Notes: generated from the letters alone by a model not told the origin. Positions 16,346-25,145 are shown, counted from the stretch's first letter. The stretch is DNA of 64,000 bases from Pimelobacter simplex (GCF_900114845.1 NZ_FOUK01000002.1:558001-622000), one strand, 5' to 3'. Program-made: numbers and translations.

Positions 16346-17146
16346 TCAGAATCCGATGCTGTCGAGGTAGAAGTCGCCCAGGTGTCCCGCCCCGAGGATC
16401 GCCGCCCACGCGCCGAGCACCATGAACGGCCCGAACGGAAGGGCCGTCCGCCGTCCAGCCCGCCCGCCGGCCATCAGCATCAGGCCGGCGACCGCACCCA
16501 GCAAGAAGCCCAGGAACGCACCGACCAGAAACGTCCCCCACGAGAGGTAGGCCGTCATGCCGCCCACCATCCCGGACAGCTTCACGTCGCCGAATCCCAT
16601 TCCTCCGGGCGCGACGTACCAGATGACGAAGAAGAACGCGGCCAGCGCAACCGTTCCCTCGGCCGCCCGCACCAGCGCCGGCCCATCGCCTCCGATGGCC
16701 AGCAGCGCTGCCAGCGCAGGGTACGACGGCAGCACGATCGCATCCGGCAGCCGCTGGACGTCGAGGTCGATCAAGGCGAGCGCGATGCCGACACCGGCGA
16801 AGGCCAGGTACGCCGGCAACAGCCGGAGCCCGCCCTCGTCCGTCCCGAGCCGCAGCGCGACCAGGGCGAAGCCGACGCCCGTGCCGAGCTCCACCCAGGG
16901 GTAGCGCGCGCTGATCGGCTCCTGGCAGTCGTAGCACCGACCCCGCAGCACCAGCCACCCCACGACGGGGACGTTGTGCCGCGCGCGGATCAGGTGCCCG
17001 CACTGGGGGCAGGCCGACGGCGGCCGGACGACCGACTCCCCCGCCGGCACGCGGTGCACGACCACGTTGAGGAACGACCCGACCGCCAGCCCCAGGAGGC
17101 CGGCGAGCGCCGGGACGGCGATGCGGAGGAGTTCCTGCTCGGTCAG
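16346..17146 (-). CDS. pilD: Prepilin peptidase (type IV, A24 family)
   Basis: A 266-residue membrane aspartic protease that cleaves the leader of prepilins and, in the full-length enzyme, methylates the new N-terminus. The N-terminal domain has the four zinc-type cysteines (C46, C49, C71, C74; CPQC and CYDC) and the catalytic regions ALIDLDVQRLPD and GFGDVKL. I place the start at a CTG at 17146: it overlaps the upstream stop as CTGA, has GGAG nine bases before it, and restores the conserved first membrane helix ending GSFLNVVVHRVP. The only other in-frame start, GTG at 17065, would remove that helix. It is the last gene of the pilus operon. Confidence 0.82.
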   Translation of the reverse strand: MTEQELLRIAVPALAGLLGLAVGSFLNVVVHRVPAGESVVRPPSACPQCGHLIRARHNVPVVGWLVLRGRCYDCQEPISARYPWVELGTGVGFALVALRLGTDEGGLRLLPAYLAFAGVGIALALIDLDVQRLPDAIVLPSYPALAALLAIGGDGPALVRAAEGTVALAAFFFVIWYVAPGGMGFGDVKLSGMVGGMTAYLSWGTFLVGAFLGFLLGAVAGLMLMAGGRAGRRTALPFGPFMVLGAWAAILGAGHLGDFYLDSIGF

Positions 17147-19278
17147 CGGTTGTGGCTCCAGCTCAGGACGGTCATCTGCCGGTGCGGCGGCCCCGGCGTC
17201 CCCCCATCGTCGAAGATCTTCACCTTCGACTTCAAGGCCAGCTCACCGCCGGTGGCACAGGTGGTGCCAGGGCAGACGTAGACCTCGAGTCGGACCAGCG
17301 TCGTCTCGACGCCGAAGCCCGGTGTGTTGTCAGGGATCTCGATGACCGGGTAGGTCTGGTCCGACGCGCCGTTCCAGAACTGGAACTCCAGCTGGCGAGC
17401 GACGAGACCGAACTTCATGATCTCCGACGCGAAGTTGCCCAGGAGGAGCTGCAGGTCGCCGTAGGGCACGTAGGTCGTCCCCTGGAAGTAGACCTGGACC
17501 TTGTTGTTGCCGTTCTTCATGTCGATGAAGCGGCAGCCCCCGCCGGTGCCGTCGATGCACGTTCCGCCCTGACCGCGGAGCACCGGGACGTAGTACGTCA
17601 GGTCGAGCTTGACCATGTCGACGGTGGTCGTCGCGGCGTTCTTCTTCGCATTGGCGGTGTAGGCGATCGACGCGCCGGCGTAGCCGTTGTCGTGGATCTC
17701 CTTCTGGAGGCTGTTGAGGTTCGTACCGGTGATGGCGAGATCGGACGTCGTCGCAGTGGCCGAGACGGGCACGTTGACGGCGGTGGTGGTCGTGCCGCCC
17801 ACGGTGACCTTGGCGGTCGCCTGCGAGCTCGCCGTACCGTCGGCATCCTGGTGCCGCACGTGCAGCGTCGCTGCGGTGAGGATCGATCCGGGCGGTACGG
17901 CGCTGCCGGGCGCGAATCCCTGAGCGGTCAGGGTCGTGCTCTGTGCGGCCGCCGACGTGGTCTTCCACGTGGCGGCGTTGCCGTCGTTCGGGGCGGCGAG
18001 GTCGGCCTCGGTCGCCGCGCCGGTCGTGGTCGACCGTGTGAAGGCTCCCGCCGAAGGTACCGATGAGGCGACGAGCCCGTTCGCGTTGGTTGCGGTCGGT
18101 GTGGTCCCCGACTTCAGGCCGTACAGCTCGATCGGCGGACGGTCGGCGTGGTAGGTCGCGCACAGCTCCATCTTCGAGTTCTGGTCGACGTAGATCCGGC
18201 TGCTGCCACCGAAGACGAACTGCACGCCCTGGGCGTTCACGTCGGTGATCGGGCTGCGGCAGGCGCCCGGGACGGACACATTGCTCGGCGGCTGGCTGAG
18301 CGTGTTGTTGTTCGCGTCGACCGGCGTTCCCCCGATGACGGTCGCGCCGTTGATGGTCCACGTGTTGCCGCCGGTGCCGTAGACGTTGCTGGGGCAGACG
18401 TTCGCGCAGCTGTCGTTGTGGAAGTCGAAGTAGTAGGTGCCGGGCTTGAACCACGCGACCGAGCACAGGTTGGTCGCGGTGTTCAGCGTGCTGGCGTTGT
18501 CGTAGTAGCCCGGCTCGAAGATCGCGACGCCACCGCTGCAGGTCGTGGGCGGCGTGCGAAGACCCGGGATAGTCCCCCCGAGCTCGCTCGCGTAGTTCGG
18601 ATCGGAGATCGGCGGGCCGCTGTTGCAGCTCTTCGGACTCGCGGTCACCGTCGCATCACAGGAGCCGACGGCGCGGACGCCACCGGCCAGCACGTTGACC
18701 GGACCCTTCACCGCGCCGTTGGAGTAGATCCCGCCGCGCACCAGCAGTCCTGGGCTCTTGGAACCCGTCGCGTCGACCGCACCGCCGAGCGTGACCACGG
18801 CATACCCGGGCTTGTTCGCATTCGTGATGGGCACCGCGGAGCCTTGGTCGCCGGTGTCGTTGTCGGGCGTGCAGACGACGCGCGCCGACATCGGCTGCTG
18901 TGTCTCGCCGCCGGCCTGGGGGATCAGGTTGTTGAGGACGAGGGTGTCCTTAGCCGTCGCGGTCGCGAGCGGGCCGTCGTAGCCGAAGCATCCGGTGTTC
19001 TTGACGTTCGTGTAGTACCAGCCCGCCGGCTCGCCGCTGCCCACGTTGTAGCCGGTGCGCAGCGCGTTGATGGCGACCTGGGCGCCGGCATCCGCGGCGT
19101 ACGACGTGCGGGCGACATCGCGCAGGGCGACGGTGGCGCGCAGGCTGCCGTCGCCACGGGTCAGCACGAACCCGGTCACGACGGCGACCACCGTCACGAT
19201 CGCCATCGCGATGATGAGCAGTGCTCCGCGGTCGTCGCGCGCCGGAAACAGGCGTCGCAGGTATCGCCGGACTCTCAT
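17143..19278 (-). CDS. PilX-like large minor pilin/assembly protein
   Basis: A 711-residue protein with a short basic N-terminus, one membrane helix (about residues 20-42, LLIIAMAIVTVVAVVTGFVL) and a very long extracellular part rich in Thr, Asn, Gly and paired Cys. The beginning matches PilX N-terminal domains: a helix continuing with Ala/Asp/Gly (YAADAGAQVAINALR). There is no G/F prepilin cleavage site with Glu5, as expected for this class. The 711 residues far exceed proteobacterial PilX (about 200), so the ectodomain probably has an added surface or adhesive function. It overlaps the upstream pilin gene (ATGA) and the downstream peptidase. Confidence 0.75.
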   Translation of the reverse strand: MRVRRYLRRLFPARDDRGALLIIAMAIVTVVAVVTGFVLTRGDGSLRATVALRDVARTSYAADAGAQVAINALRTGYNVGSGEPAGWYYTNVKNTGCFGYDGPLATATAKDTLVLNNLIPQAGGETQQPMSARVVCTPDNDTGDQGSAVPITNANKPGYAVVTLGGAVDATGSKSPGLLVRGGIYSNGAVKGPVNVLAGGVRAVGSCDATVTASPKSCNSGPPISDPNYASELGGTIPGLRTPPTTCSGGVAIFEPGYYDNASTLNTATNLCSVAWFKPGTYYFDFHNDSCANVCPSNVYGTGGNTWTINGATVIGGTPVDANNNTLSQPPSNVSVPGACRSPITDVNAQGVQFVFGGSSRIYVDQNSKMELCATYHADRPPIELYGLKSGTTPTATNANGLVASSVPSAGAFTRSTTTGAATEADLAAPNDGNAATWKTTSAAAQSTTLTAQGFAPGSAVPPGSILTAATLHVRHQDADGTASSQATAKVTVGGTTTTAVNVPVSATATTSDLAITGTNLNSLQKEIHDNGYAGASIAYTANAKKNAATTTVDMVKLDLTYYVPVLRGQGGTCIDGTGGGCRFIDMKNGNNKVQVYFQGTTYVPYGDLQLLLGNFASEIMKFGLVARQLEFQFWNGASDQTYPVIEIPDNTPGFGVETTLVRLEVYVCPGTTCATGGELALKSKVKIFDDGGTPGPPHRQMTVLSWSHNR

Positions 19279-19955
19279 GACTGTCTCCGTTCGCCCGAGA
19301 GGGTGGCCGTGTAGGCGACGGTGTCGTGGCCTTCAGGGTCGAGGACGGCGAGATCGATGCGCACCACCGACGGCACGTCGGCGCCCGATCCGGTGCACGC
19401 GACATTGCAGCTCACGGTCGGCGGGGCCCGCAGGCTGTGGGCGACGCGTACCGTCGAGTCGACCGCGCTGCCGCTGCAGCGGATCCGGACCAGCTCGTAC
19501 GCGCCGCCGACCGCGCGGGCGACGTAGCTGACCGTGATCTTGGGCGGGGTCACCGTCGAGTCCGGCGAGACGTACTCGCTCCAGGCCAGCGTGACCACGG
19601 TGGTGCCGGATGGCAGGGTGCACGACGGACTGACGTTGACCGACTGCTGCAGCGGGAACGACTTGGAGGGCGCGTCGTAGGCGCGGACACCGATGCTGGC
19701 CACGTCGCGCTGCCAGTAGGCGGCGGCGAACTGAACGTCCTGCGACTCGGTCATCCGCGCCTGGGTGTCGACGGTGGTCTTGAAGTAGCTGATCACCACG
19801 CCCGTGAGGGCAGTCACGATGATGCCCATGATCGCCACGGTGATCACGAGCTCGATCAACGTGAAGCCTCCGTCGCCGGCCGCACTGCGGCGCGCGTGCC
19901 CCGAGCGTCCCGGGCGAAGCCGGAGACGCAACGACCTCAGCAGTCTCAGTCGCAT
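19275..19955 (-). CDS. Prepilin-type minor pilin, PilW-like
   Basis: A 226-residue prepilin. A 30-residue basic leader ends at G30/F31, followed by the class III signal FTLIELVITVAIMG with Glu at position 5, so it should be cut and N-methylated by the peptidase encoded downstream. The head domain contains four cysteines in its last 100 residues. The start is the ATG at 19955, which is just inside the end of the upstream pilin gene; the longer open frame to 20192 is out of register with that gene and is not protein-like. Likely a tip or priming pilin (PilW/GspJ-like). Confidence 0.82.
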   Translation of the reverse strand: MRLRLLRSLRLRLRPGRSGHARRSAAGDGGFTLIELVITVAIMGIIVTALTGVVISYFKTTVDTQARMTESQDVQFAAAYWQRDVASIGVRAYDAPSKSFPLQQSVNVSPSCTLPSGTTVVTLAWSEYVSPDSTVTPPKITVSYVARAVGGAYELVRIRCSGSAVDSTVRVAHSLRAPPTVSCNVACTGSGADVPSVVRIDLAVLDPEGHDTVAYTATLSGERRQS

Positions 19956-20428
19956 GACGTCGTCGCCCCACACGCTCGACGGACGACGATCGTCAGGCGC
20001 TCGGTGGCGCGGCCGTCGTCGCTGCGCACGCTGAGCCGCAGCCGCTGGACGCCGCGGTCGGGGCAGGAGCCACCGGACAGGACCGAGCCGTCGCCGTCGA
20101 GCGGCTGCGCCGCGCCCTCCTGCTGCGCCGTGTAGCCGTCGGGCTCGTCGAAGCCGACGACGCCAGGCGTGTACGCGGAGGCAGAGGCGCACGACACGTA
20201 GTGGGCCGACTTGTCGAGGTAGGTCTCGATCGCCTCGGCGTAGCTGCGCACGTAGGCGCCACCGGTCGACTGCTTGCGGTGGATGTCCGAGGTCTGCACG
20301 GTCAGCTGGAGTCCGGCCATCACGGCGACGCCGGCGATGCTGAGGATCGACAGTGCCACGAGCGTCTCGATGAGCGTCACGCCGTCGTCGGCACGGACCC
20401 CCGCGCGCAGACGCCCGAGGCCGCGCAT
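19946..20428 (-). CDS. Prepilin-type minor pilin, PilV/GspI-like
   Basis: A 160-residue prepilin with the cleavage site G16/V17 and the hydrophobic helix VTLIETLVALSILSIAG carrying Glu5 (E21). Proteins with 'TLIETLVALSIL' are typical of the PilV/GspI minor pilin class. The ATG at 20428 overlaps the pilC stop by one base (20428), and the 3' end overlaps the next pilin start by ten bases, so translation is coupled along the operon. Confidence 0.8.
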   Translation of the reverse strand: MRGLGRLRAGVRADDGVTLIETLVALSILSIAGVAVMAGLQLTVQTSDIHRKQSTGGAYVRSYAEAIETYLDKSAHYVSCASASAYTPGVVGFDEPDGYTAQQEGAAQPLDGDGSVLSGGSCPDRGVQRLRLSVRSDDGRATERLTIVVRRACGATTSCD

Positions 20429-21633
20429 CAGACCTGCACCTGCTGGAAGATGCCGTACATGGCGGAGACCAGGGCGACGGCCACGAAGCCGACGATGCCG
20501 CCCATCACCACGATCACGATCGGCTCGAAGAGCGCGGTCAGCTTCGCGATCTTGTAGTCGAGCTCGTCCTCGTAGTACTCCGCCGTCACCTCGAGCTGGG
20601 TGTCCATCGACCCCGTCTCCTCGCCGACGCGCAGCATCGAGGTCGCGGTCCCTGGGAAGAGCTGGGTGCGGGCGAGCGGACCGGCCATCCCCTGGCCTTC
20701 GAGCATCTGCTCGGTGACGCCGTTGAGCCTCTTGATGAAGACCCGGTTGCGCAGGGACTCGGTCGCGACGTGGAGCGCCTCGGGCAGGTTCACGCCGGCA
20801 CCGACCATGGACGCCATCACCCGGCAGAAGCGCTCCACCAGCGCGTACTGGATCGTCGTGCCGAGGACGGGGACCTTGAGCAGGAAGGCATCGCGCGCGT
20901 ACTTGCCCTTCTCGAACCGGAGGATGATCCAGCTGAGCAGCAGCCAGGCAGCGAGGGCCGCCAGGATCGCCCACCACCAGGTGCCCAGGAAGTCCGTGAA
21001 GCCCATCAGCATCCGCGTCGGCAGGGGCAGGGTGGCGTCCAGCTCCTCGAAGAAGTCCTGGAACTTCGGGAGCACGTAGACCGCCAGCACGACGACCGTG
21101 ACCACGGACATGATCGCGACCGCGATCGGGTAGATCAGCGCGGACTTGATCTTCCGTCGCGCCTCCAGGTCGCGCTCGATGTAGATGGCCAGCCGCGCGA
21201 GCACGGTGTCCAGCTCTCCGGTGAGCTCGGCCGATCGGACGATGCCGCGGTAGAACTCCGGGAACACCTTGGGATAGCGGTCGAGCGTGTCGGAGAAGCG
21301 CTCCCCCGCCCGGAGCCCGTCCTCGATCTCGTGCATCATCCGGCGTACCGAGGAGTTCTCGCTCTCCGCTCCGATCGAGTGCACGGCGTCGAGGATCGGC
21401 AGGCCCGCCCGGAGGAAGGCCGCGATCTGGCGAGAGAGGTGCATGACGTGCTCGCGCTTGATGCGCGGGCCGGAGATCTCGTACTGGAGAACGCTCTTCT
21501 TCTCGATCACCCGCAGCTCGCGCAGGTCGCGCTGGAACAGAGCGACCTCCGCATCGCCGCGGCTGGCGGCCTTGTGGGTGCCCTTGACGTGCTGACCCTC
21601 GAGGTCGATACCGACATACGCGAACTTGGGCAT
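20428..21633 (-). CDS. pilC: Type IV pilus platform protein PilC
   Basis: A 401-residue member of the type II secretion F / PilC family, the inner-membrane platform that couples the ATPases to pilin insertion. It has the two homologous cytoplasmic T2SF domains (about residues 65-190 and 270-390), each followed by membrane helices (near 165-190, 215-240 and 375-400). Family signatures are seen in FLRAGLPILDAVHSI, GEETGSMD and the closing LFEPIVIVVMGGIVGFV. It lies 3 bases behind pilB. Confidence 0.92.
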   Translation of the reverse strand: MPKFAYVGIDLEGQHVKGTHKAASRGDAEVALFQRDLRELRVIEKKSVLQYEISGPRIKREHVMHLSRQIAAFLRAGLPILDAVHSIGAESENSSVRRMMHEIEDGLRAGERFSDTLDRYPKVFPEFYRGIVRSAELTGELDTVLARLAIYIERDLEARRKIKSALIYPIAVAIMSVVTVVVLAVYVLPKFQDFFEELDATLPLPTRMLMGFTDFLGTWWWAILAALAAWLLLSWIILRFEKGKYARDAFLLKVPVLGTTIQYALVERFCRVMASMVGAGVNLPEALHVATESLRNRVFIKRLNGVTEQMLEGQGMAGPLARTQLFPGTATSMLRVGEETGSMDTQLEVTAEYYEDELDYKIAKLTALFEPIVIVVMGGIVGFVAVALVSAMYGIFQQVQV

Positions 21634-21636
21634 GGT

Positions 21637-23376
21637 TCAGACTCCTGCGACGTAGATGGCGCGCATGACCTCGGCGGCTGTGGTGACGCCGTCACCCACG
21701 AGCCGAACGGCCTGCTCCTGGAGAGTGCGCATCCCCTGGCTCCGGGCGAGCTTGCGCATCTGGTCGTGCGGCGCGCGGTCGACGATCAGCTCCCGTACCT
21801 CGTCGGTGACGACGAGCATCTCGTAGACGCCGATCCGCTCCAGGTAGCCGGTGTGGGCGCAGAAGTGGCACCCGGTCCCGTGCTGCCAGCCGCCCATCGG
21901 CTCGGTGCCGCCGAAGCTGCGCAGGAAGGCGAGCTCCTCGGGCGACGGCTGGTACGGCGCGAGGCACGAGGTGCAGCTGCGGCGAACCAGGCGTTGGGCG
22001 ACGACGGCGGTCACCGATGAGGCGATGAGGAACGCCTCGATCCCCATGTCCAGCAGGCGGTAGAGCGCCGACACCGCCTCGGTCGCGTGGAGCGACGACA
22101 GGACGAAGTGGCCGGTGAGCGCGGACTGGACGGCGATCCGGGCGGTGTCGACGTCCCGGATCTCGCCGACGAGGATGACGTCCGGGTCCTGGCGGAGGAT
22201 CGACTTGAGCCCGCCGGCGAAGGTGATGCCGGCCTGCTCGTTGATCTGGATCTGGTTGATCGAGTCGAAGGTGTACTCGACCGGGTCCTCGATCGTCATG
22301 AGGTTCTTCTCGGGGGTGTTGAGCTCCCCGAGCGACGCGTAGAGCGTGGTGGTCTTGCCGCCTCCGGTCGGGCCGGCGCAGATGACCATCCCGAAGGGCG
22401 AGCGGATCAGCTGGGAGTAGCGCGCCGCCGTGTCCGCCGGCATCCCGAGCTGCTCGAGCCGGAACAGCGGCCGGCTCTTGTCGAGGAGCCGCATGACGAC
22501 CTTCTCGCCGCCGACGACCGCCGTGGTCGACACGCGGATGTCGACCTCGCGCCCGTCGACCTCCATGGTGATCTGGCCGTCCTGCGGGCGACGGCGCTCG
22601 ACGATGTTCATGCCGCCGAGGATCTTCACCCGGCTGACCAGCGCGGGGCCGATCGAGCCGGGCAGGTCGAGGACGTCCGTGAGAGCGCCGTCGATGCGGT
22701 ACCGGATGCGGACCCGATCGCCGGACGGCTCGATGTGGACGTCGGACGCGCGATCGCGCAACGCCTGGGTGATGACCTTCTGCACGACCTGGACGACGGG
22801 CGCCTCCTCGTTGACGCTGACCGAGTCGAGCTGCTCGGCCTCGCGGCGGAGCACGTCGCGCGCCTCGAACGCCTGGATGTGGCCGACCACCTCGCGGGTC
22901 GCCGGGTACGCCGACGCGATCGCGCGGTCGAGGTCACGCCGGGTCGTGACGAGCGGGCGGACCGGCTGCTCGAGGACCGCGACCAACGCTTGGACACGTT
23001 CGGGAGCCGGGTCGAGGACGGCCACGGTGACCGTGCCGTCGGCTGTCGTGATCGGCAGCGCGTCCAGGGTGATGGCCTGGTCGCGCGTCAGCAGCGCGAT
23101 GGCCTCGGCGTCCGGGGTCAGGCTGCGGAAGTCGGCGACGCCCACCTGGTGGTGGTCGGCGAGCGTCCGGGCGAGGGCGTCCTCGGTGATCACACCGGTC
23201 GCGGTGAGCCGTGCGGCGAGCGAGCCGCCGTCGGCCAGACCGCGGGCCGCGTCCAGCTGGTAGGGCTGGAGCCGGCCGGCTCCGACCAGGATCCGGCCGA
23301 GCCGCTCGTCGTCCTCGTCGTTTCGTGCGACGGCGACCGGCGCGTCCGCCTTGCTGTGCTTGCCCTTGAGCCTCAT
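21637..23376 (-). CDS. pilB: Type IV pilus extension ATPase PilB
   Basis: A 579-residue hexameric ATPase of the GspE/PilB family that powers pilus extension. The N-terminal MshEN-like domain (about residues 25-150) binds cyclic di-GMP in some homologues. The ATPase core has the Walker A GPTGGGKTTT (near 333), an Asp box, the Walker B-type DPDVILVGEIRD and a His box. A zinc tetracysteine is present near the C-terminus as RRSCTSC and GCHFCAHTG. The length and the cysteines distinguish it from the shorter PilT encoded next. Confidence 0.93.
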   Translation of the reverse strand: MRLKGKHSKADAPVAVARNDEDDERLGRILVGAGRLQPYQLDAARGLADGGSLAARLTATGVITEDALARTLADHHQVGVADFRSLTPDAEAIALLTRDQAITLDALPITTADGTVTVAVLDPAPERVQALVAVLEQPVRPLVTTRRDLDRAIASAYPATREVVGHIQAFEARDVLRREAEQLDSVSVNEEAPVVQVVQKVITQALRDRASDVHIEPSGDRVRIRYRIDGALTDVLDLPGSIGPALVSRVKILGGMNIVERRRPQDGQITMEVDGREVDIRVSTTAVVGGEKVVMRLLDKSRPLFRLEQLGMPADTAARYSQLIRSPFGMVICAGPTGGGKTTTLYASLGELNTPEKNLMTIEDPVEYTFDSINQIQINEQAGITFAGGLKSILRQDPDVILVGEIRDVDTARIAVQSALTGHFVLSSLHATEAVSALYRLLDMGIEAFLIASSVTAVVAQRLVRRSCTSCLAPYQPSPEELAFLRSFGGTEPMGGWQHGTGCHFCAHTGYLERIGVYEMLVVTDEVRELIVDRAPHDQMRKLARSQGMRTLQEQAVRLVGDGVTTAAEVMRAIYVAGV

Positions 23377-23392
23377 CGGTGGCCGTCCCGCC

Positions 23393-24493
23393 TCACCGGC
23401 CCACGCCGACGGCGTGCCGTGGCCGGGCGTCGATGTCCTTGGGGTACAGGCTGCGGGCGACGGCGTCCTGCTCCGTCACGATGCCGGCCTGGATCAGCTG
23501 CGACAGCGACTGCTCGAGCGTGACCATGCCGTCCTGGGCACCGGTGACGATCGAGTTGCGCAGCTGGTGCGTCTTGCCCTCCTTGATCAGGTTGCGGACG
23601 GCGGGCGTCGCGACGAGGACCTCGTACGACGCGATCATGCCGCCGCCGATCCGCGGGATCAGGCGTTGGTAGACCACGCAGCTCAGGGCCGCCGCGAGCT
23701 GGACGCGGATCTGCGCCTGCTGCTCGGCCGGGAAGACGTCGATCATGCGACCGAGCGACTGCGCGGTGTCGTTCGTGTGCAGGGTGGCGAAGACGAGGTG
23801 GCCGGTCTCGGCGACGGTGAGCGCGAACCCGATCGACTCCAGGTCGCGCATCTCGCCGACCAGCAGGACGTCGGGGTCCTCGCGGAGCACCGAGCGCAGC
23901 GCGTTGTGGAAGCTGCCCGTGTCGGTGCCGACCTCGCGCTGGTTGACGGCCGCCATCTTGTGGTCGTGGACGTACTCGATGGGGTCCTCGACGGTGATGA
24001 TGTGGCAGCCCCGGTTGGTGTTGATCAGGTCGATCAACGACGCGAGCGTCGTCGACTTGCCCGACCCGGTGGGCCCGGTCATCAGGATCAGGCCCTGGTG
24101 GCGCATCGACAGGTCCCGCAGGACCGTCGGCAGCCCGAGCGCGTCGGGCGTCGGCACGGTGCGCGGGATCATCCGCAGCGCGACCGCCGTCATCCCGCGC
24201 TGGGTGAAGGCGTTGCCACGGATACGGGCGTGCTCGCGCCAGGAGAACGAGAAGTCGTACTCGTGGCTGGACTCCCACACGTCGCGCTGCTCGGTGGTGA
24301 GCACCTCGGCGAGCAGGCTGTCGGTGTCGTCGGCCGCGAGCACCGGCTGGTCCGGGATGGGCTTGAGCGTCCCGTCGACCCGGATCATCGGCGGCAGGCC
24401 GACAGTGAGCATCAGGTCCGTGCCGCGCGCCCCCCAGAGGACGTCGAGGAGACGGTCGACACGATCGCCGATCCGAGGCAGGTGATGAAACAC
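23393..24493 (-). CDS. pilT: Type IV pilus retraction ATPase PilT
   Basis: A 366-residue retraction ATPase: it depolymerises the pilus and drives twitching and DNA uptake. Walker A is GPTGSGKSTT (near residue 138), Walker B DPDVLLVGEMRD, and the PilT-specific C-terminal segment is recognisable as the retraction-associated helix after AAALSCVVYQRLIPR. The four cysteines of PilB are absent, as expected. It sits 16 bases upstream of pilB and 108 bases after pilA, separated from pilA by a strong hairpin. Confidence 0.92.
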   Translation of the reverse strand: MFHHLPRIGDRVDRLLDVLWGARGTDLMLTVGLPPMIRVDGTLKPIPDQPVLAADDTDSLLAEVLTTEQRDVWESSHEYDFSFSWREHARIRGNAFTQRGMTAVALRMIPRTVPTPDALGLPTVLRDLSMRHQGLILMTGPTGSGKSTTLASLIDLINTNRGCHIITVEDPIEYVHDHKMAAVNQREVGTDTGSFHNALRSVLREDPDVLLVGEMRDLESIGFALTVAETGHLVFATLHTNDTAQSLGRMIDVFPAEQQAQIRVQLAAALSCVVYQRLIPRIGGGMIASYEVLVATPAVRNLIKEGKTHQLRNSIVTGAQDGMVTLEQSLSQLIQAGIVTEQDAVARSLYPKDIDARPRHAVGVGR

Positions 24494-24557
24494 GATGGTT
24501 CCCCTCCCGTGGGCCGCTGGGCCGTGGTCTGGTGGGTCAGTGGGCCGGAGGCCCGGA

Positions 24558-24590
24558 GGAGGGCCGTCGTCGCGTGGACGACGGCCCTCC
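24558..24590 (-). terminator. Strong hairpin between pilA and pilT
   Basis: A perfect 14-bp stem, 24558-24571 pairing with 24577-24590, with a 5-base loop, starting 12 bases after the pilA stop codon. There is no T-run, so it may act as a leaky terminator or as a 3' stabiliser. Either would let the abundant major pilin mRNA outnumber the downstream machinery mRNA. Confidence 0.7.
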
Positions 24591-24601
24591 GCAACGGAGG
24601 C

Positions 24602-24949
24602 TCACGGGCAAGCGGTACCAGTGGCCTTCGCGGGCTCGGTGGCCGTCGCGGCCGAGAGACCGGTGACCCAGTCCGACGGGGTGTCGTGCAGGAAGCCCGC
24701 GTCCACGAGCGCCTGGAGCGTGCCCGGGTAGGTGGTCTTCGACGCGTAGTACGCCTCGATCGCCGTGTTGACGGTGCGGTACTCCGTCTTGCACGCGGCG
24801 GTCTTGCTGTTGTTGTTGATGCCGCGCACCGAGAACACCACGATGCCCGCGAGGACGCCGAGGATGACGATGACGATGAGCAGCTCGATGAGCGTGAAGC
24901 CGCGCTGGTCGCGGCGCGCCTCGGTGAGGCGATCGGAGATTCGGCGCAT
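24602..24949 (-). CDS. pilA: Major type IV pilin
   Basis: A 115-residue prepilin, the shape of a major pilin subunit. The 17-residue basic leader ends at G17/F18 and is followed by FTLIELLIVIVILGVLAGI with Glu5 (E22). The small globular head has one cysteine pair (C53 and C114) that can form the pilin D-loop disulfide. It is the first gene of the leftward pilus operon, starts at an ATG at 24949 with AAGGA upstream, and has a long structured leader (25130-24950). The ORF continues upstream through the leader but has no pilin features there. Confidence 0.9.
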   Translation of the reverse strand: MRRISDRLTEARRDQRGFTLIELLIVIVILGVLAGIVVFSVRGINNNSKTAACKTEYRTVNTAIEAYYASKTTYPGTLQALVDAGFLHDTPSDWVTGLSAATATEPAKATGTACP

Positions 24950-25130
24950 GCCAATATCCTTCGAAAGAGAGATGGTTTGGTAAGAAGGAGCAGCCCCCGA
25001 GCAACCGAGATCAGGTTGCGCCGCGGCTCGGAGGGGCGTCCCGGCATTTCGGTTTTCTTTACCCACCGATGAGACGGCCTTCCCCAACTTCGGTGAGAAG
25101 CCCGTACCTTCGGGCGATTCGCCTGCCGGG
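24950..25130 (-). ncRNA. Structured 5' leader of pilA, riboswitch-like
   Basis: Read on the - strand, this non-coding leader has a 7-bp closing stem (25124-25130 with 25040-25046, CCCGGCA/TGCCGGG). It encloses alternative hairpins (25113-25123, and 25100-25104 with 25111-25115, which are mutually exclusive) and a stem CACCGA/TCGGTG (25090-25095 with 25064-25069). After the closing stem comes a perfect 6-bp hairpin GCAACC/GGTTGC (25014-25019 with 25001-25006), about 52 bases before the ATG. This is the layout of a ligand-binding aptamer plus expression platform, but it does not show the conserved core of c-di-GMP-I or c-di-AMP riboswitches, so the class is unknown. The remaining bases have no gene. 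Confidence 0.45.
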
Positions 25131-25145
25131 GTCGGAAGATCCGCG

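Noticed and set aside
24950..25130. pilA leader considered as a c-di-GMP-I riboswitch
   Set aside because: It contains GGGACGC and a GAAA but not the required order and pairing of the conserved core, so I only call it riboswitch-like.
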